Positions 1 through 8,313 of a stretch of DNA of 40,976 nt are shown piece after piece. The stretch is from an uncultured Alphaproteobacteria bacterium (GTDB taxonomy: Bacteria; Pseudomonadota; Alphaproteobacteria; Micavibrionales; Micavibrionaceae). The notes beneath the pieces are model-generated. The model had not been told where the DNA came from, searched no databases, and was given only the letters and a program-made list of their open reading frames with translations. Numbering within the stretch: position 1 is the stretch's first letter; every line of letters begins with the position of its first letter. Position numbers and translations under genes: made by a program. The DNA lies in assembly GCA_937941545.1 (NCBI GenBank), contig CALDHI010000051.1, positions 1 to 40,976 of the forward strand. Reading direction: 5' to 3'.

Positions 1-105
1 GCGAAGCACGCCATGCGCCGCAGGATGTTGCGGTCCAAAGTTCATAGTATAAGGCTTGATATGGGTTTGTGACCCAACCTCAATATTTTCTTCTGTTTGT
101 GTCAT
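1..105 (-). CDS. nuoD: NADH-quinone oxidoreductase subunit D, N-terminal fragment (runs off window)
   Basis: Minus-strand reading from ATG at 105: [50 protein letters not shown] is the NuoD N-terminal signature; follows nuoC. Confidence 0.93.
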   Translation of the reverse strand, partial: MTQTEENIEVGSQTHIKPYTMNFGPQHPAAHGVLR

Positions 106-109
106 TGTA

Positions 110-562
110 TTAGTATTTCTTGTATAAAATTTCTTTAATCACATTTATGCCTAGAATATTTTCAGACTCATTCATAAGCTCTTCTTTCAATCTCACAGTA
201 TAATTTTCTTGATTAAAATAGCTGACGTTTTTTTCTGTTAACAACACATTAAAACGATCATATAGTTTGGGTGCTTCTGTGATGTAAACCTTTTCTGCGC
301 CACGAAACAATTCAACCGCTAGCTGAAGTCTTAAATAATTTTTCTTTTGAGTATTTCCTTTTAAATTAAGTACAACTAAAGGAAGCTCAGGATACTTACC
401 AACGCTACAATTAATCCCTTCAACTTGGTTAGAGGTTTGTGCTTCAAAAGAGGTATCAACAAGTTCTTTAATTAATTTTTGATTTTCTTTATAAAGAAAA
501 CCTCCTAAGATGAGCATCGTAATTAACGATAAACGACTAGAATACTTCAATATCTGTCTCAC
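110..562 (-). CDS. FliL-like single-TM protein embedded in nuo operon
   Basis: 150 aa, N-terminal TM segment, then [10 protein letters not shown]...[11 protein letters not shown]...[12 protein letters not shown]...[10 protein letters not shown]...[13 protein letters not shown], resembling the FliL domain pattern. GTG start overlaps nuoC stop (TAGTG). Confidence 0.6.
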   Translation of the reverse strand: MRQILKYSSRLSLITMLILGGFLYKENQKLIKELVDTSFEAQTSNQVEGINCSVGKYPELPLVVLNLKGNTQKKNYLRLQLAVELFRGAEKVYITEAPKLYDRFNVLLTEKNVSYFNQENYTVRLKEELMNESENILGINVIKEILYKKY

Positions 563-1233
563 TATTTATCGCCCCCTACTTCTTTATTGGACGCTTTCCA
601 ACCTTGGGTTGGGACAGTTCCTTTTTCATCACCGGGAAGCTGTACGTCTGTCATACCCTCCCATGGCGATAGGTAATCAAAGGTTCTGAAATCTTGTGTC
701 AGATGAACAGGTTCATACACCACGCGGCGTTGCTCCTCGTCATACCGAAGCTCTACATGCCCCGTCAGGGGGAAATCTTTACGCAATGGATGCCCCTCAA
801 AACCATAGTCCGTTAGGATACGGCGCAGGTCATTATGCCCATCAAAGAATATACCATATAAATCCCACGCTTCGCGCTCAAACCATCCTGCTGTACTAAA
901 TACTTCCGTAGCGGTGGGGACAAACTCTTCTTCGGTCACGGCCACTTTTACACGGATGCGGTTGTTTTGGGTTAAGGATAATAAGTTGTAAACCACATCA
1001 AAACGCTTGGCACGCTCAGGGTAATCAACGCCGCAAAGACTGACGAGCATCTTAAATTGGCATTCTGAATCATCGCGCAAGAACTGTAGAACCTTACAGA
1101 TATTTTGCGGTTCAGCGCATAAAACCACTTCGCCATTTATCATCTCGCTGGAGATTATTGCCTCACCTAGGCTCTCCGCGACGTGTTCCGCTACGTCCAT
1201 TAAGGATTCATCTTGTACGTTTGTATCAGGCAT
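562..1233 (-). CDS. nuoC: NADH-quinone oxidoreductase subunit C
   Basis: 30 kDa subunit motifs: [39 protein letters not shown]. Confidence 0.97.
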   Translation of the reverse strand: MPDTNVQDESLMDVAEHVAESLGEAIISSEMINGEVVLCAEPQNICKVLQFLRDDSECQFKMLVSLCGVDYPERAKRFDVVYNLLSLTQNNRIRVKVAVTEEEFVPTATEVFSTAGWFEREAWDLYGIFFDGHNDLRRILTDYGFEGHPLRKDFPLTGHVELRYDEEQRRVVYEPVHLTQDFRTFDYLSPWEGMTDVQLPGDEKGTVPTQGWKASNKEVGGDK

Positions 1234-1808
1234 TATCGAACAATCCTTGTATCTTCACGTTGGATTTTCTTTTGCAATTGTAGCAAACCATAAACCAGCG
1301 CTTCGGCGGTTGGGGGGCAACCCGGTACATAAATATCAACAGGCACAATACGGTCACACCCGCGTACAACAGAATATGAATAATGATAATACCCACCGCC
1401 ATTGGCGCATGAGCCCATAGAAATAACCCAGCGTGGCTCTGGCATTTGGTCATAGACACGGCGCAGCGCAGGCGCCATTTTATTGGTCAACGTCCCCGCG
1501 ACAATCATCACATCCGATTGACGGGGACTTGGGCGTGGTATCATACCAAAACGGTCAAGGTCATAACGTGACATATAAGAGTGAATCATCTCAACCGCGC
1601 AACAGGCCAAACCAAACGTCATCGGCCAAAGTGAGCCCGTACGCGCCCAATCAAAAAGCGAGTCCGCAGAAGTGAGCAGATACCCCTTCTCATTTAGATG
1701 CTTCGACATCGCCGCAGGCACAACATCTTGCGCTTTGGCATCAAGATGCGGAACATCTGTTGTGAAGGGCGCATCAGGTGCGGTGATTACTTTACGATCA
1801 TGTGTCAT
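1233..1808 (-). CDS. nuoB: NADH-quinone oxidoreductase subunit B
   Basis: [12 protein letters not shown]...[76 protein letters not shown]. Confidence 0.98.
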   Translation of the reverse strand: MTHDRKVITAPDAPFTTDVPHLDAKAQDVVPAAMSKHLNEKGYLLTSADSLFDWARTGSLWPMTFGLACCAVEMIHSYMSRYDLDRFGMIPRPSPRQSDVMIVAGTLTNKMAPALRRVYDQMPEPRWVISMGSCANGGGYYHYSYSVVRGCDRIVPVDIYVPGCPPTAEALVYGLLQLQKKIQREDTRIVR

Positions 1809-1811
1809 TTA

Positions 1812-2009
1812 TTAACTCAACTTTATTTCTGGTAACCTATCACCGTTACAATGATGAATGGGATACAATTCTTTATTTTTCAATATTAGGGGCATTGTAG
1901 GATATATCGCCAAATACTTTTCTTCCAATTGTGGCTTATTCGCAATTTTAAAAGTTCCAGAAACGCGCACCAACGGTGGCCCTTCAAAAAAATTATCCTT
2001 TATTCCCAA
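1812..2009 (-). CDS. Small ORF between nuoA and nuoB, unknown function
   Basis: 65 aa open frame fills the nuoA-nuoB gap; TTG start overlaps nuoA stop region, stop 3 nt before nuoB ATG. Start codon uncertain. Confidence 0.4.
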   Translation of the reverse strand: MGIKDNFFEGPPLVRVSGTFKIANKPQLEEKYLAIYPTMPLILKNKELYPIHHCNGDRLPEIKLS

Positions 2010-2377
2010 TCCAATGCTCCCTTATTCCATTCATAGATAAAGCCCACAGTTAACACACCGAGGAATGTCATCATTGACCAAAAACCAAACATGCCAATCT
2101 CACCTAAGCTGATGGCCCAAGGAAACAGGAACGCTATTTCTAAATCAAATATAATAAAAAGAATCGCAACTAGATAAAACCGAACGTCAAAACGGCTTCG
2201 TGCATCGTCGAACGCATCAAATCCACACTCATATGCGGCGTTCTTATCCGCATCAGGGTTTTGCTTACCCACCACAAAAGACAGCCCAATCATCGCCACT
2301 GACATCACACTAGCGATGACAATAAACAATATAATTGGCAAATATTCGATTAATAGGTCTTCAGAAGCCATAGGCAC
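2000..2377 (-). CDS. nuoA: NADH-quinone oxidoreductase subunit A
   Basis: Three-TM protein with [44 protein letters not shown], the NuoA signature. Confidence 0.97.
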   Translation of the reverse strand: MPMASEDLLIEYLPIILFIVIASVMSVAMIGLSFVVGKQNPDADKNAAYECGFDAFDDARSRFDVRFYLVAILFIIFDLEIAFLFPWAISLGEIGMFGFWSMMTFLGVLTVGFIYEWNKGALDWE

Positions 2378-2508
2378 ACATCTTTATATTTTAAAACACT
2401 GCCTATTACTTAGCATATTTGGCAAATTAGCCAAACAGTAAATGAGGAAATCATCATAAAACTTAAGGGATAAAATCGTAAAATTGAAAAGTTTGAGATA
2501 TCAGACCA

Positions 2509-2544
2509 GCGTAGCGCATTTACACGCCTGAGCGTACTTAAATT
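2509..2544 (-). repeat. Family I hairpin repeat copy 1
   Basis: Minus strand AATTTAAGTACGCTCAGGCGTGTAAATGCGCTACGC; aligns to the copies at 13529, 21045, 31704 and 37512. Confidence 0.7.
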
Positions 2545-2547
2545 AAA

Positions 2548-2624
2548 TGGTCGGAGTGGAGAGATTCGAACTCCCGACATCCTGCTCCCAAAGCAGGCGC
2601 GCTACCAGGCTGCGCTACACTCCG
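2548..2624 (-). tRNA. tRNA-Pro (anticodon TGG), CCA encoded
   Basis: Minus strand CGGAGTGTAGCGCAGCCTGGTAGCGCGCCTGCTTTGGGAGCAGGATGTCGGGAGTTCGAATCTCTCCACTCCGACCA folds as a cloverleaf; anticodon stem CCTGC/GCAGG, loop TTTGGGA. Confidence 0.97.
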
Positions 2625-2637
2625 ACATTTTAAAGGT

Positions 2638-2693
2638 GCCGTGCGCATAAATGCGAAGGCAGATTAAGGCGTCATGCGGGTAAACCCGAAGAC
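2638..2693 (+). repeat. Family II hairpin repeat, two tandem copies
   Basis: GCCGTGCGCATAAATGCGAAGGC (2638-2660) and GTCATGCGGGTAAACCCGAAGAC (2671-2693): same architecture with covarying stems (GCC/GGC vs GTC/GAC; CGCA/TGCG vs CGGG/CCCG). Confidence 0.65.
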
Positions 2694-2768
2694 TATCCGC
2701 AAACCTGATTACGAATGGCTATTTATTACAACAAGCATGATAAGCATGCAAGCCTTTAAATACTCTTA

Positions 2769-3236
2769 TTACTTAAAAAATCGATGGGAGACATTGTCCC
2801 CGACTTTCAAGTCCAATTCTTTCGCAATTCCACCATTAATTTCAAGCACCGCACCCACAGCACCATAAGAGGGAATTGACTTCAAATCACCAGGTATCGC
2901 ACTATCATGAATTTTATGAATAGTGCCATCCGCTTTAATAAAAATCATATCGAGTGGAATAAGCGTATTCTTCATCCAAAAACGACGCTCCGCTTCCTCA
3001 CCGCCAAAATAAAACAACATGCCGTGATCCTCTGGCATAGTCTCCCTATCCATTAAGCCATAGGTTACTTCTTCAATCGTACGCGCCAGCTCAACTTTAA
3101 AGGCATGACTTTGTCCATTGGCGCTTTCAATCACAAGGGTTTCTGTCTTACCTGAATGGATTTTAGGTTTACCGTTGTCTTCCTGACACGCCATCAACGG
3201 CATTATAAACGCCAATAAAAGGAAATATTTAATCAT
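2769..3236 (-). CDS. DUF192 family secreted/lipoprotein-like protein
   Basis: Signal peptide with Cys (MPLMAC), then YGLMDRETMPEDHGMLFYFGGEEAERRFWMKNTLIPLDMIFIKADGTI, the DUF192 motif. Confidence 0.92.
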   Translation of the reverse strand: MIKYFLLLAFIMPLMACQEDNGKPKIHSGKTETLVIESANGQSHAFKVELARTIEEVTYGLMDRETMPEDHGMLFYFGGEEAERRFWMKNTLIPLDMIFIKADGTIHKIHDSAIPGDLKSIPSYGAVGAVLEINGGIAKELDLKVGDNVSHRFFK

Positions 3237-4615
3237 TAAAACCCACCAAAATATTTATATTGTACATAAACATGCGCAATAGCGATTGTTCCAATCATCA
3301 TCGGAAATGCGAGTTTCAAGAACCTCACAAAAGCAATACGATGCCCTGCCCGTTCCGCAAACGATGCCACCATAACATTAGCACTGGCCGCGATGATTGA
3401 ACCATTTCCACCCAAACAAGCCCCAAGAGCAAGACACCACCAAAGTGGCATAATCTTATCAGGCCCACCAAAGCTATCCGCCGTTGATTCAATCAAAGGA
3501 ATCATTGTCGCCACAAACGGGATATTATCAACAATCGCAGAAAATATAGCCGATGTCCAAAGCACGACAATACCCGTCATTGCCAGGTCACCACCCGTCA
3601 GATCAAGAAGCTTCTGCCCTAACAAGGTCAGCAATCCCGCATGCTCTACCCCATATACCAACATGAAAAGTCCCATGAAGAAGAAAATTGTCTCCCACTC
3701 CACTTCACCAAGGGCTTTATGCACCATATGCGTTTGCTTTTCAGCTTTGAATTTATAGATATTCAACAACATCAACAAGGCCGCCCCCGTCAACGCGGTC
3801 GTACCTGGTTCAATACCATGCCCGTGTCCCACAACGAAGCCAAAGATAACCAACGCCAAAACAAACAGAGACTTCATCAATAAAACTTTATCCGTCAGCG
3901 CTTCTTCTGGTTTATATTTCAATAAATGCTCTTTTGCCTTATCAGACGTTGTCATTTTGCGTCCCCAGACAAAATCAAAAAAGACAAGCATAACAATCAT
4001 AATAATTCCTGAAGCCGGCGCAGTATTATAGATAAAATCCATGAAGCTAAACCCAACAGCCGAGCCAATAAGAATATTAGGCGGATCGCCGATAAGCGTT
4101 GCCATACCCCCAATGTTAGAGGCAAAAATCTGCGCAACTAAAAAGATGTAAGGGTTTAGTTTCAATTGCTCCGTTAGCAATAACGTAATCGGCACAATCA
4201 ACATAACTGTGGTTACATTGTCCAACAACGCAGAGAAAACCGCCGTAATAATAGACAGCACAATCAAAAGTGCGCGTGGATTACCCTTCACAGATTTTGC
4301 CGCCAAAATTGCCACGTACTGAAAAACACCGCTGTTCTTCATAATACCCACAATCACCATCATACCTATAAGAAGGAAAATAGTATTGAAATCAATGCCA
4401 CCAACCGCTAGCTCTTGGTTTAACACCCCAAGAATAATCATTGCGCCCGCCCCTAACAAGGCAACAACAGCACGGTTAATGCGTTCAGATATAATAAAAG
4501 CGTACGCGATACACAAAATTGCCGTGGCAACAAACATCACACCATCGAAGCCAAATATTGTTTCTGGAATAATGGATAGCCCTGTGTGTGCTACCGCTTC
4601 TTCTTTACTAACCAT
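3236..4615 (-). CDS. NhaD/ArsB-type ion transporter (SLC13/ArsB superfamily)
   Basis: 459 aa polytopic protein; NIGGMATLIGDPPNILIGSAVGFSFMDF and CLGGNGSIIAASANVMVA motifs. Confidence 0.9.
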   Translation of the reverse strand: MVSKEEAVAHTGLSIIPETIFGFDGVMFVATAILCIAYAFIISERINRAVVALLGAGAMIILGVLNQELAVGGIDFNTIFLLIGMMVIVGIMKNSGVFQYVAILAAKSVKGNPRALLIVLSIITAVFSALLDNVTTVMLIVPITLLLTEQLKLNPYIFLVAQIFASNIGGMATLIGDPPNILIGSAVGFSFMDFIYNTAPASGIIMIVMLVFFDFVWGRKMTTSDKAKEHLLKYKPEEALTDKVLLMKSLFVLALVIFGFVVGHGHGIEPGTTALTGAALLMLLNIYKFKAEKQTHMVHKALGEVEWETIFFFMGLFMLVYGVEHAGLLTLLGQKLLDLTGGDLAMTGIVVLWTSAIFSAIVDNIPFVATMIPLIESTADSFGGPDKIMPLWWCLALGACLGGNGSIIAASANVMVASFAERAGHRIAFVRFLKLAFPMMIGTIAIAHVYVQYKYFGGF

Positions 4616-4643
4616 AATTTAATTCTTTCTTACTTTTATTATA

Positions 4644-5117
4644 TTACTCAATAATTTCTTTAATTTGACTGTCTAAATGTTCTAATAATGTTTGGCGTGA
4701 CACCAAACCGACGAATTGTTGTGTTTTCTCTTCAACAATGGCTACTGGGCTACCTTTTGTAGCCATCACACGTGTGATCTCCCACATAGACGTGTCAGGA
4801 TCAACACAAACTGCATCTTCATCTAAATGCTCTTTTATTGGCTCTGCATATAGCTTACTAAGACGCTTTACTATGTCGGGGGTCGCCCCTTTAACAAAAT
4901 CTAAATTTTCTAACCCATCTTCCATTTGTACAGAAGCAGGCAGCAACTTCGTCAAAATATGACGCAAGCCAAACACACCATGAAATTTTTTATTGTCATC
5001 AATCACAGGAATTGAACGGATGTTATATTGTTTAAAAACATCCATAGCTTCCTTGATTGTATTCTCAGGTTTTAAAGCAATTACGTCTTTTAAAATAATG
5101 TCTTGTGATGGTGACAT
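4644..5117 (-). CDS. CBS-domain pair protein
   Basis: NTIKEAMDVFKQYNIRSIPVIDDNKKFHGVFGLRHIL and PDTSMWEITRVMATKGSPVAIVEEKTQQFVGLVSRQTLLEHL. Confidence 0.88.
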   Translation of the reverse strand: MSPSQDIILKDVIALKPENTIKEAMDVFKQYNIRSIPVIDDNKKFHGVFGLRHILTKLLPASVQMEDGLENLDFVKGATPDIVKRLSKLYAEPIKEHLDEDAVCVDPDTSMWEITRVMATKGSPVAIVEEKTQQFVGLVSRQTLLEHLDSQIKEIIE

Positions 5118-5369
5118 TTTACGACTCCCGTTTTTATTATTTACATCAAAATATACATCGGATTTTTCGCACTATACGCCCATAAATTCAGGATGCAACA
5201 ATTTTTAACTACAATAAGAACCGCTATGGCAAGTAAGCCACTCTATAGACTTAACTCCCTAGTCGTCACCTAAATTACAAAGTAATTCTAAGGCAACATC
5301 ATTAATCGAAAAACAGATTTTCTCAGAATTTCGTTGCGCTTAATTCAGGGAGTGAGGAGACAAAGAGGC

Positions 5370-7145
5370 TTAATTGGCTTGTCCAGCTTTTACCATTTGG
5401 GCATAGACATTGCCGCGCGCCAGCAATTCGCCGTGATTACCGCGTTCAATAACTTGCCCTTTATCCATGACAATAATTTGATCCGCATCTTTAATGGTGG
5501 ACAACCTATGCGCAATGACAAGGGTCGTACGTCCTTTTTGTATTTTGCTCAAAGTTGCCTGAATCGCTCGTTCGGCTTCATTATCAAGCGCGGACGTTGC
5601 TTCATCTAAAAGCAATATCGGCGCATCGCGTAGAATAGCTCTTGCAATAGAGATTCGCTGACGTTGCCCACCTGAAAGACTCACGCCATCTTCGCCCAGC
5701 TTCGTATCATACCCTTTTGGCAAGGCACGAATAAAATCATCCGCATCGGCGGCAATGGCGGCCTTAATGATCTCATCTTGAAACGCCCCATCGCGCCCGT
5801 ACCCAATATTCGCCCAGACAGTATCATCAAAGATGGTAATATCTTGGGACACCAGCGAGATATTTTCACGTAAAGACACCTTTGTCACGTGACGCACATC
5901 AATGCCATCAATCAACACACGTCCTTTTGTCACATCGAAAAAGCGCGGTATAAGGTTCATAACCGTGGTCTTACCACTGCCCGAATGCCCGACCAACGCG
6001 GTGACTTTGCCGTAGGGAATTTTAATAGAAACACCCTTTAAGGCCTTCGCCTCATCTTCTAAATCATAACAAAAATCAACATTTTCAAATTCAATTTCTG
6101 GGGAATTTGTTGTTAAGGTTTTAGCATCATATTTGTCACGCACTTCGATATCAGTGTCCAACATATCAAACACACGATCCGCCGCGCCCAAGCCCATTTG
6201 CAAAGCATTGTTCAGACGCGCCAGCTTCTTCATCGGCTCGTACGCTAATGTAAACGCCGTAATAAACGAGAGTAATTGCCCCGCCGTGCTCTCACCCGCC
6301 GCCACCTGATACCCGCCATACACAATAATGCCCAGAACAACCAAGCCCACCAGCGTCTCATTTACAGGCGTTGATAAGTTTGCAATACGCACAGATTTCA
6401 ACATTAAATCCCGAACATGCTGAATAGCATTTCCGGCTAAATTTTTCTCATATTCTTCACGATTATACGCCTTCACAAGACGCACACCTTGGAAAATTTG
6501 GGACAATCTATCCGATAAAACCGCCTGCCCTATTTGGATATTGCCCGACATTTTACGCAAGCGCTTACCAATCCAGGCCACAAAAATTACAATAAAAGGG
6601 AAAATCGTAAACGCCCCTAATGCCAAAACCCAATCTTGGTAAAACATCACCGCCACAAGCAAAACCAGCGTAATCACGCTTTTACCAATTCCCGTCAACG
6701 TGCCCGTGAGGGCTTTACGCACCACTTCAACGTCACTTGTCACGCGCGAGATAAGCTGACCCGATGGGTTGTTATGAAAGAATTTCAAATCCAAATCCAT
6801 GAAATGACCAAAGAGTTGCTTTTGAATGGTTGCCACCACCGCCTGACCAATTTTATTCATCAAGATGGTTTCAAAATATGAGGCAATACCGCGAACAAAG
6901 AAGATAATGAAAATCCCCAGCCCCAACGCCCAAATGCGTGACGTTTGTCCCGCCACCAATACTTGGTCAATAACGGGTTCGATAATTGTTGCAAACGCCG
7001 CCGTCATCGCAGCAGCCACAATCATAAACCCCACCGCCATCGCCAACGTCCACCAATGTGCGGAGATATAGTCACGCATAATGCGCTTCACCAAAGGCAT
7101 AGTTTTCGCACGGTCATTCAGGGTGTATTTATCGCTTTTGCTCAT
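5370..7145 (-). CDS. ABC transporter ATP-binding/permease, MsbA-like
   Basis: Six-TM domain plus NBD: Walker A GHSGSGKTT, signature LSGGQRQRISIARAIL, Walker B ILLLDEATSALD, H-loop AHRLSTI. Confidence 0.95.
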   Translation of the reverse strand: MSKSDKYTLNDRAKTMPLVKRIMRDYISAHWWTLAMAVGFMIVAAAMTAAFATIIEPVIDQVLVAGQTSRIWALGLGIFIIFFVRGIASYFETILMNKIGQAVVATIQKQLFGHFMDLDLKFFHNNPSGQLISRVTSDVEVVRKALTGTLTGIGKSVITLVLLVAVMFYQDWVLALGAFTIFPFIVIFVAWIGKRLRKMSGNIQIGQAVLSDRLSQIFQGVRLVKAYNREEYEKNLAGNAIQHVRDLMLKSVRIANLSTPVNETLVGLVVLGIIVYGGYQVAAGESTAGQLLSFITAFTLAYEPMKKLARLNNALQMGLGAADRVFDMLDTDIEVRDKYDAKTLTTNSPEIEFENVDFCYDLEDEAKALKGVSIKIPYGKVTALVGHSGSGKTTVMNLIPRFFDVTKGRVLIDGIDVRHVTKVSLRENISLVSQDITIFDDTVWANIGYGRDGAFQDEIIKAAIAADADDFIRALPKGYDTKLGEDGVSLSGGQRQRISIARAILRDAPILLLDEATSALDNEAERAIQATLSKIQKGRTTLVIAHRLSTIKDADQIIVMDKGQVIERGNHGELLARGNVYAQMVKAGQAN

Positions 7146-7241
7146 ATAAAATACATACTAAGCCATTCAGATTTAAGAGTAAATTCAATAGTCGCAGTAA
7201 TGCAGAGGAATTTGAAAGACCTCTTATTCAAAGGATATTTC

Positions 7242-8174
7242 TTATTTTGGCTGTTTACGTTTCTTGTGCTTACGGTCAGGAAGCGCGTTGCCCCATTGCA
7301 TTTCATCTACCAGATAATTTGGCATGATGTTTCCGTATTGGATAATGAGGTTTTTGAGGGTGTTATCCACCTCTTTCAAATTTTGACAATGCATAAAGTT
7401 CGCCGCATGAAGCCCTGATTTAAACAAGCAGGTGTCAATGCCCAAGGCATGCGCCCCTAGAATATCATGCGCCATGGTGTCGCCAAACATAACTGTATGC
7501 GACGGGAACACGTCTTTCTTTTGGAATAACTCGATACAATGTTTAAACAAAATCGCATGTGGTTTTCCGACATAATAAACAATGCCGCCCGCATCTTCAT
7601 AACGACGCGCCAATAACCCCGGCCCCATAAGGAAGTTTGTCCCAATCAAGCCTTTACTGTCTTGGTTTGCACACACGGCCTTTAGACGACGTTGGATAGC
7701 GCGGCGGATATCCGCATCATAATGTTCCAGCGTTTTCATTGGATAATCCATACCAAGAAGAAGGACGAAATCCGCCTTCTCAACATCATCCGTGACGTCC
7801 ACATCTAATCCATCCAAAATAGAGGTGTCATTTTGACGTGTAATCACAAACGCGGTCTTACCCAAAGATTTAAAAATCCCGTTATCAGGCTCGCTCAAGC
7901 CTTCACGAATATATTCGGTTGGGGTCACAATATGACTATAGAGGCTTGGCCCTATGCCCATTTTCTTCAATTGTGCTTTTTTCTCAACGGCCGTCATGCG
8001 GTCATTCGAGAGAATGATAATCTCTTTTTTGCGTTGTTTTAGCTCTTTTAGGCAATCAACAGCATACGGAAAAGCGTCTTCCCCGTCATGAAGGACGCCC
8101 CAATCATCAATGATACAGCCCATATAGCTGTCTGAGATATCTGATATTCCGGCACAGAATTTGGTCTTAGCCAT
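7242..8174 (-). CDS. HAD superfamily class IIA hydrolase
   Basis: CIIDDWGVLHDGEDAFPYAVDCLKELKQ...ILSND; VGKPHAILFKHCIELF; VMFGDTMAHDILGAHALGIDTCLF. Confidence 0.9.
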   Translation of the reverse strand: MAKTKFCAGISDISDSYMGCIIDDWGVLHDGEDAFPYAVDCLKELKQRKKEIIILSNDRMTAVEKKAQLKKMGIGPSLYSHIVTPTEYIREGLSEPDNGIFKSLGKTAFVITRQNDTSILDGLDVDVTDDVEKADFVLLLGMDYPMKTLEHYDADIRRAIQRRLKAVCANQDSKGLIGTNFLMGPGLLARRYEDAGGIVYYVGKPHAILFKHCIELFQKKDVFPSHTVMFGDTMAHDILGAHALGIDTCLFKSGLHAANFMHCQNLKEVDNTLKNLIIQYGNIMPNYLVDEMQWGNALPDRKHKKRKQPK

Positions 8175-8216
8175 GGTGATAATACAACCTTTAAAATTAC
8201 TCTCTTAAACGCAAAA

Positions 8217-8245
8217 TAAAGGGCGAAAAGAAATCGCCCTTATTT
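8217..8245 (-). terminator. Rho-independent-like terminator downstream of the coiled-coil gene
   Basis: On minus strand AAGGGCGA-TTTCTTT-TCGCCCTTTATTTT. Confidence 0.6.
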
Positions 8246-8313
8246 TGATATTTGTATTATGCCGATAAAGCTTTCATCAATCAATGGTATAAATCACACC
8301 GTCAATTAATATG

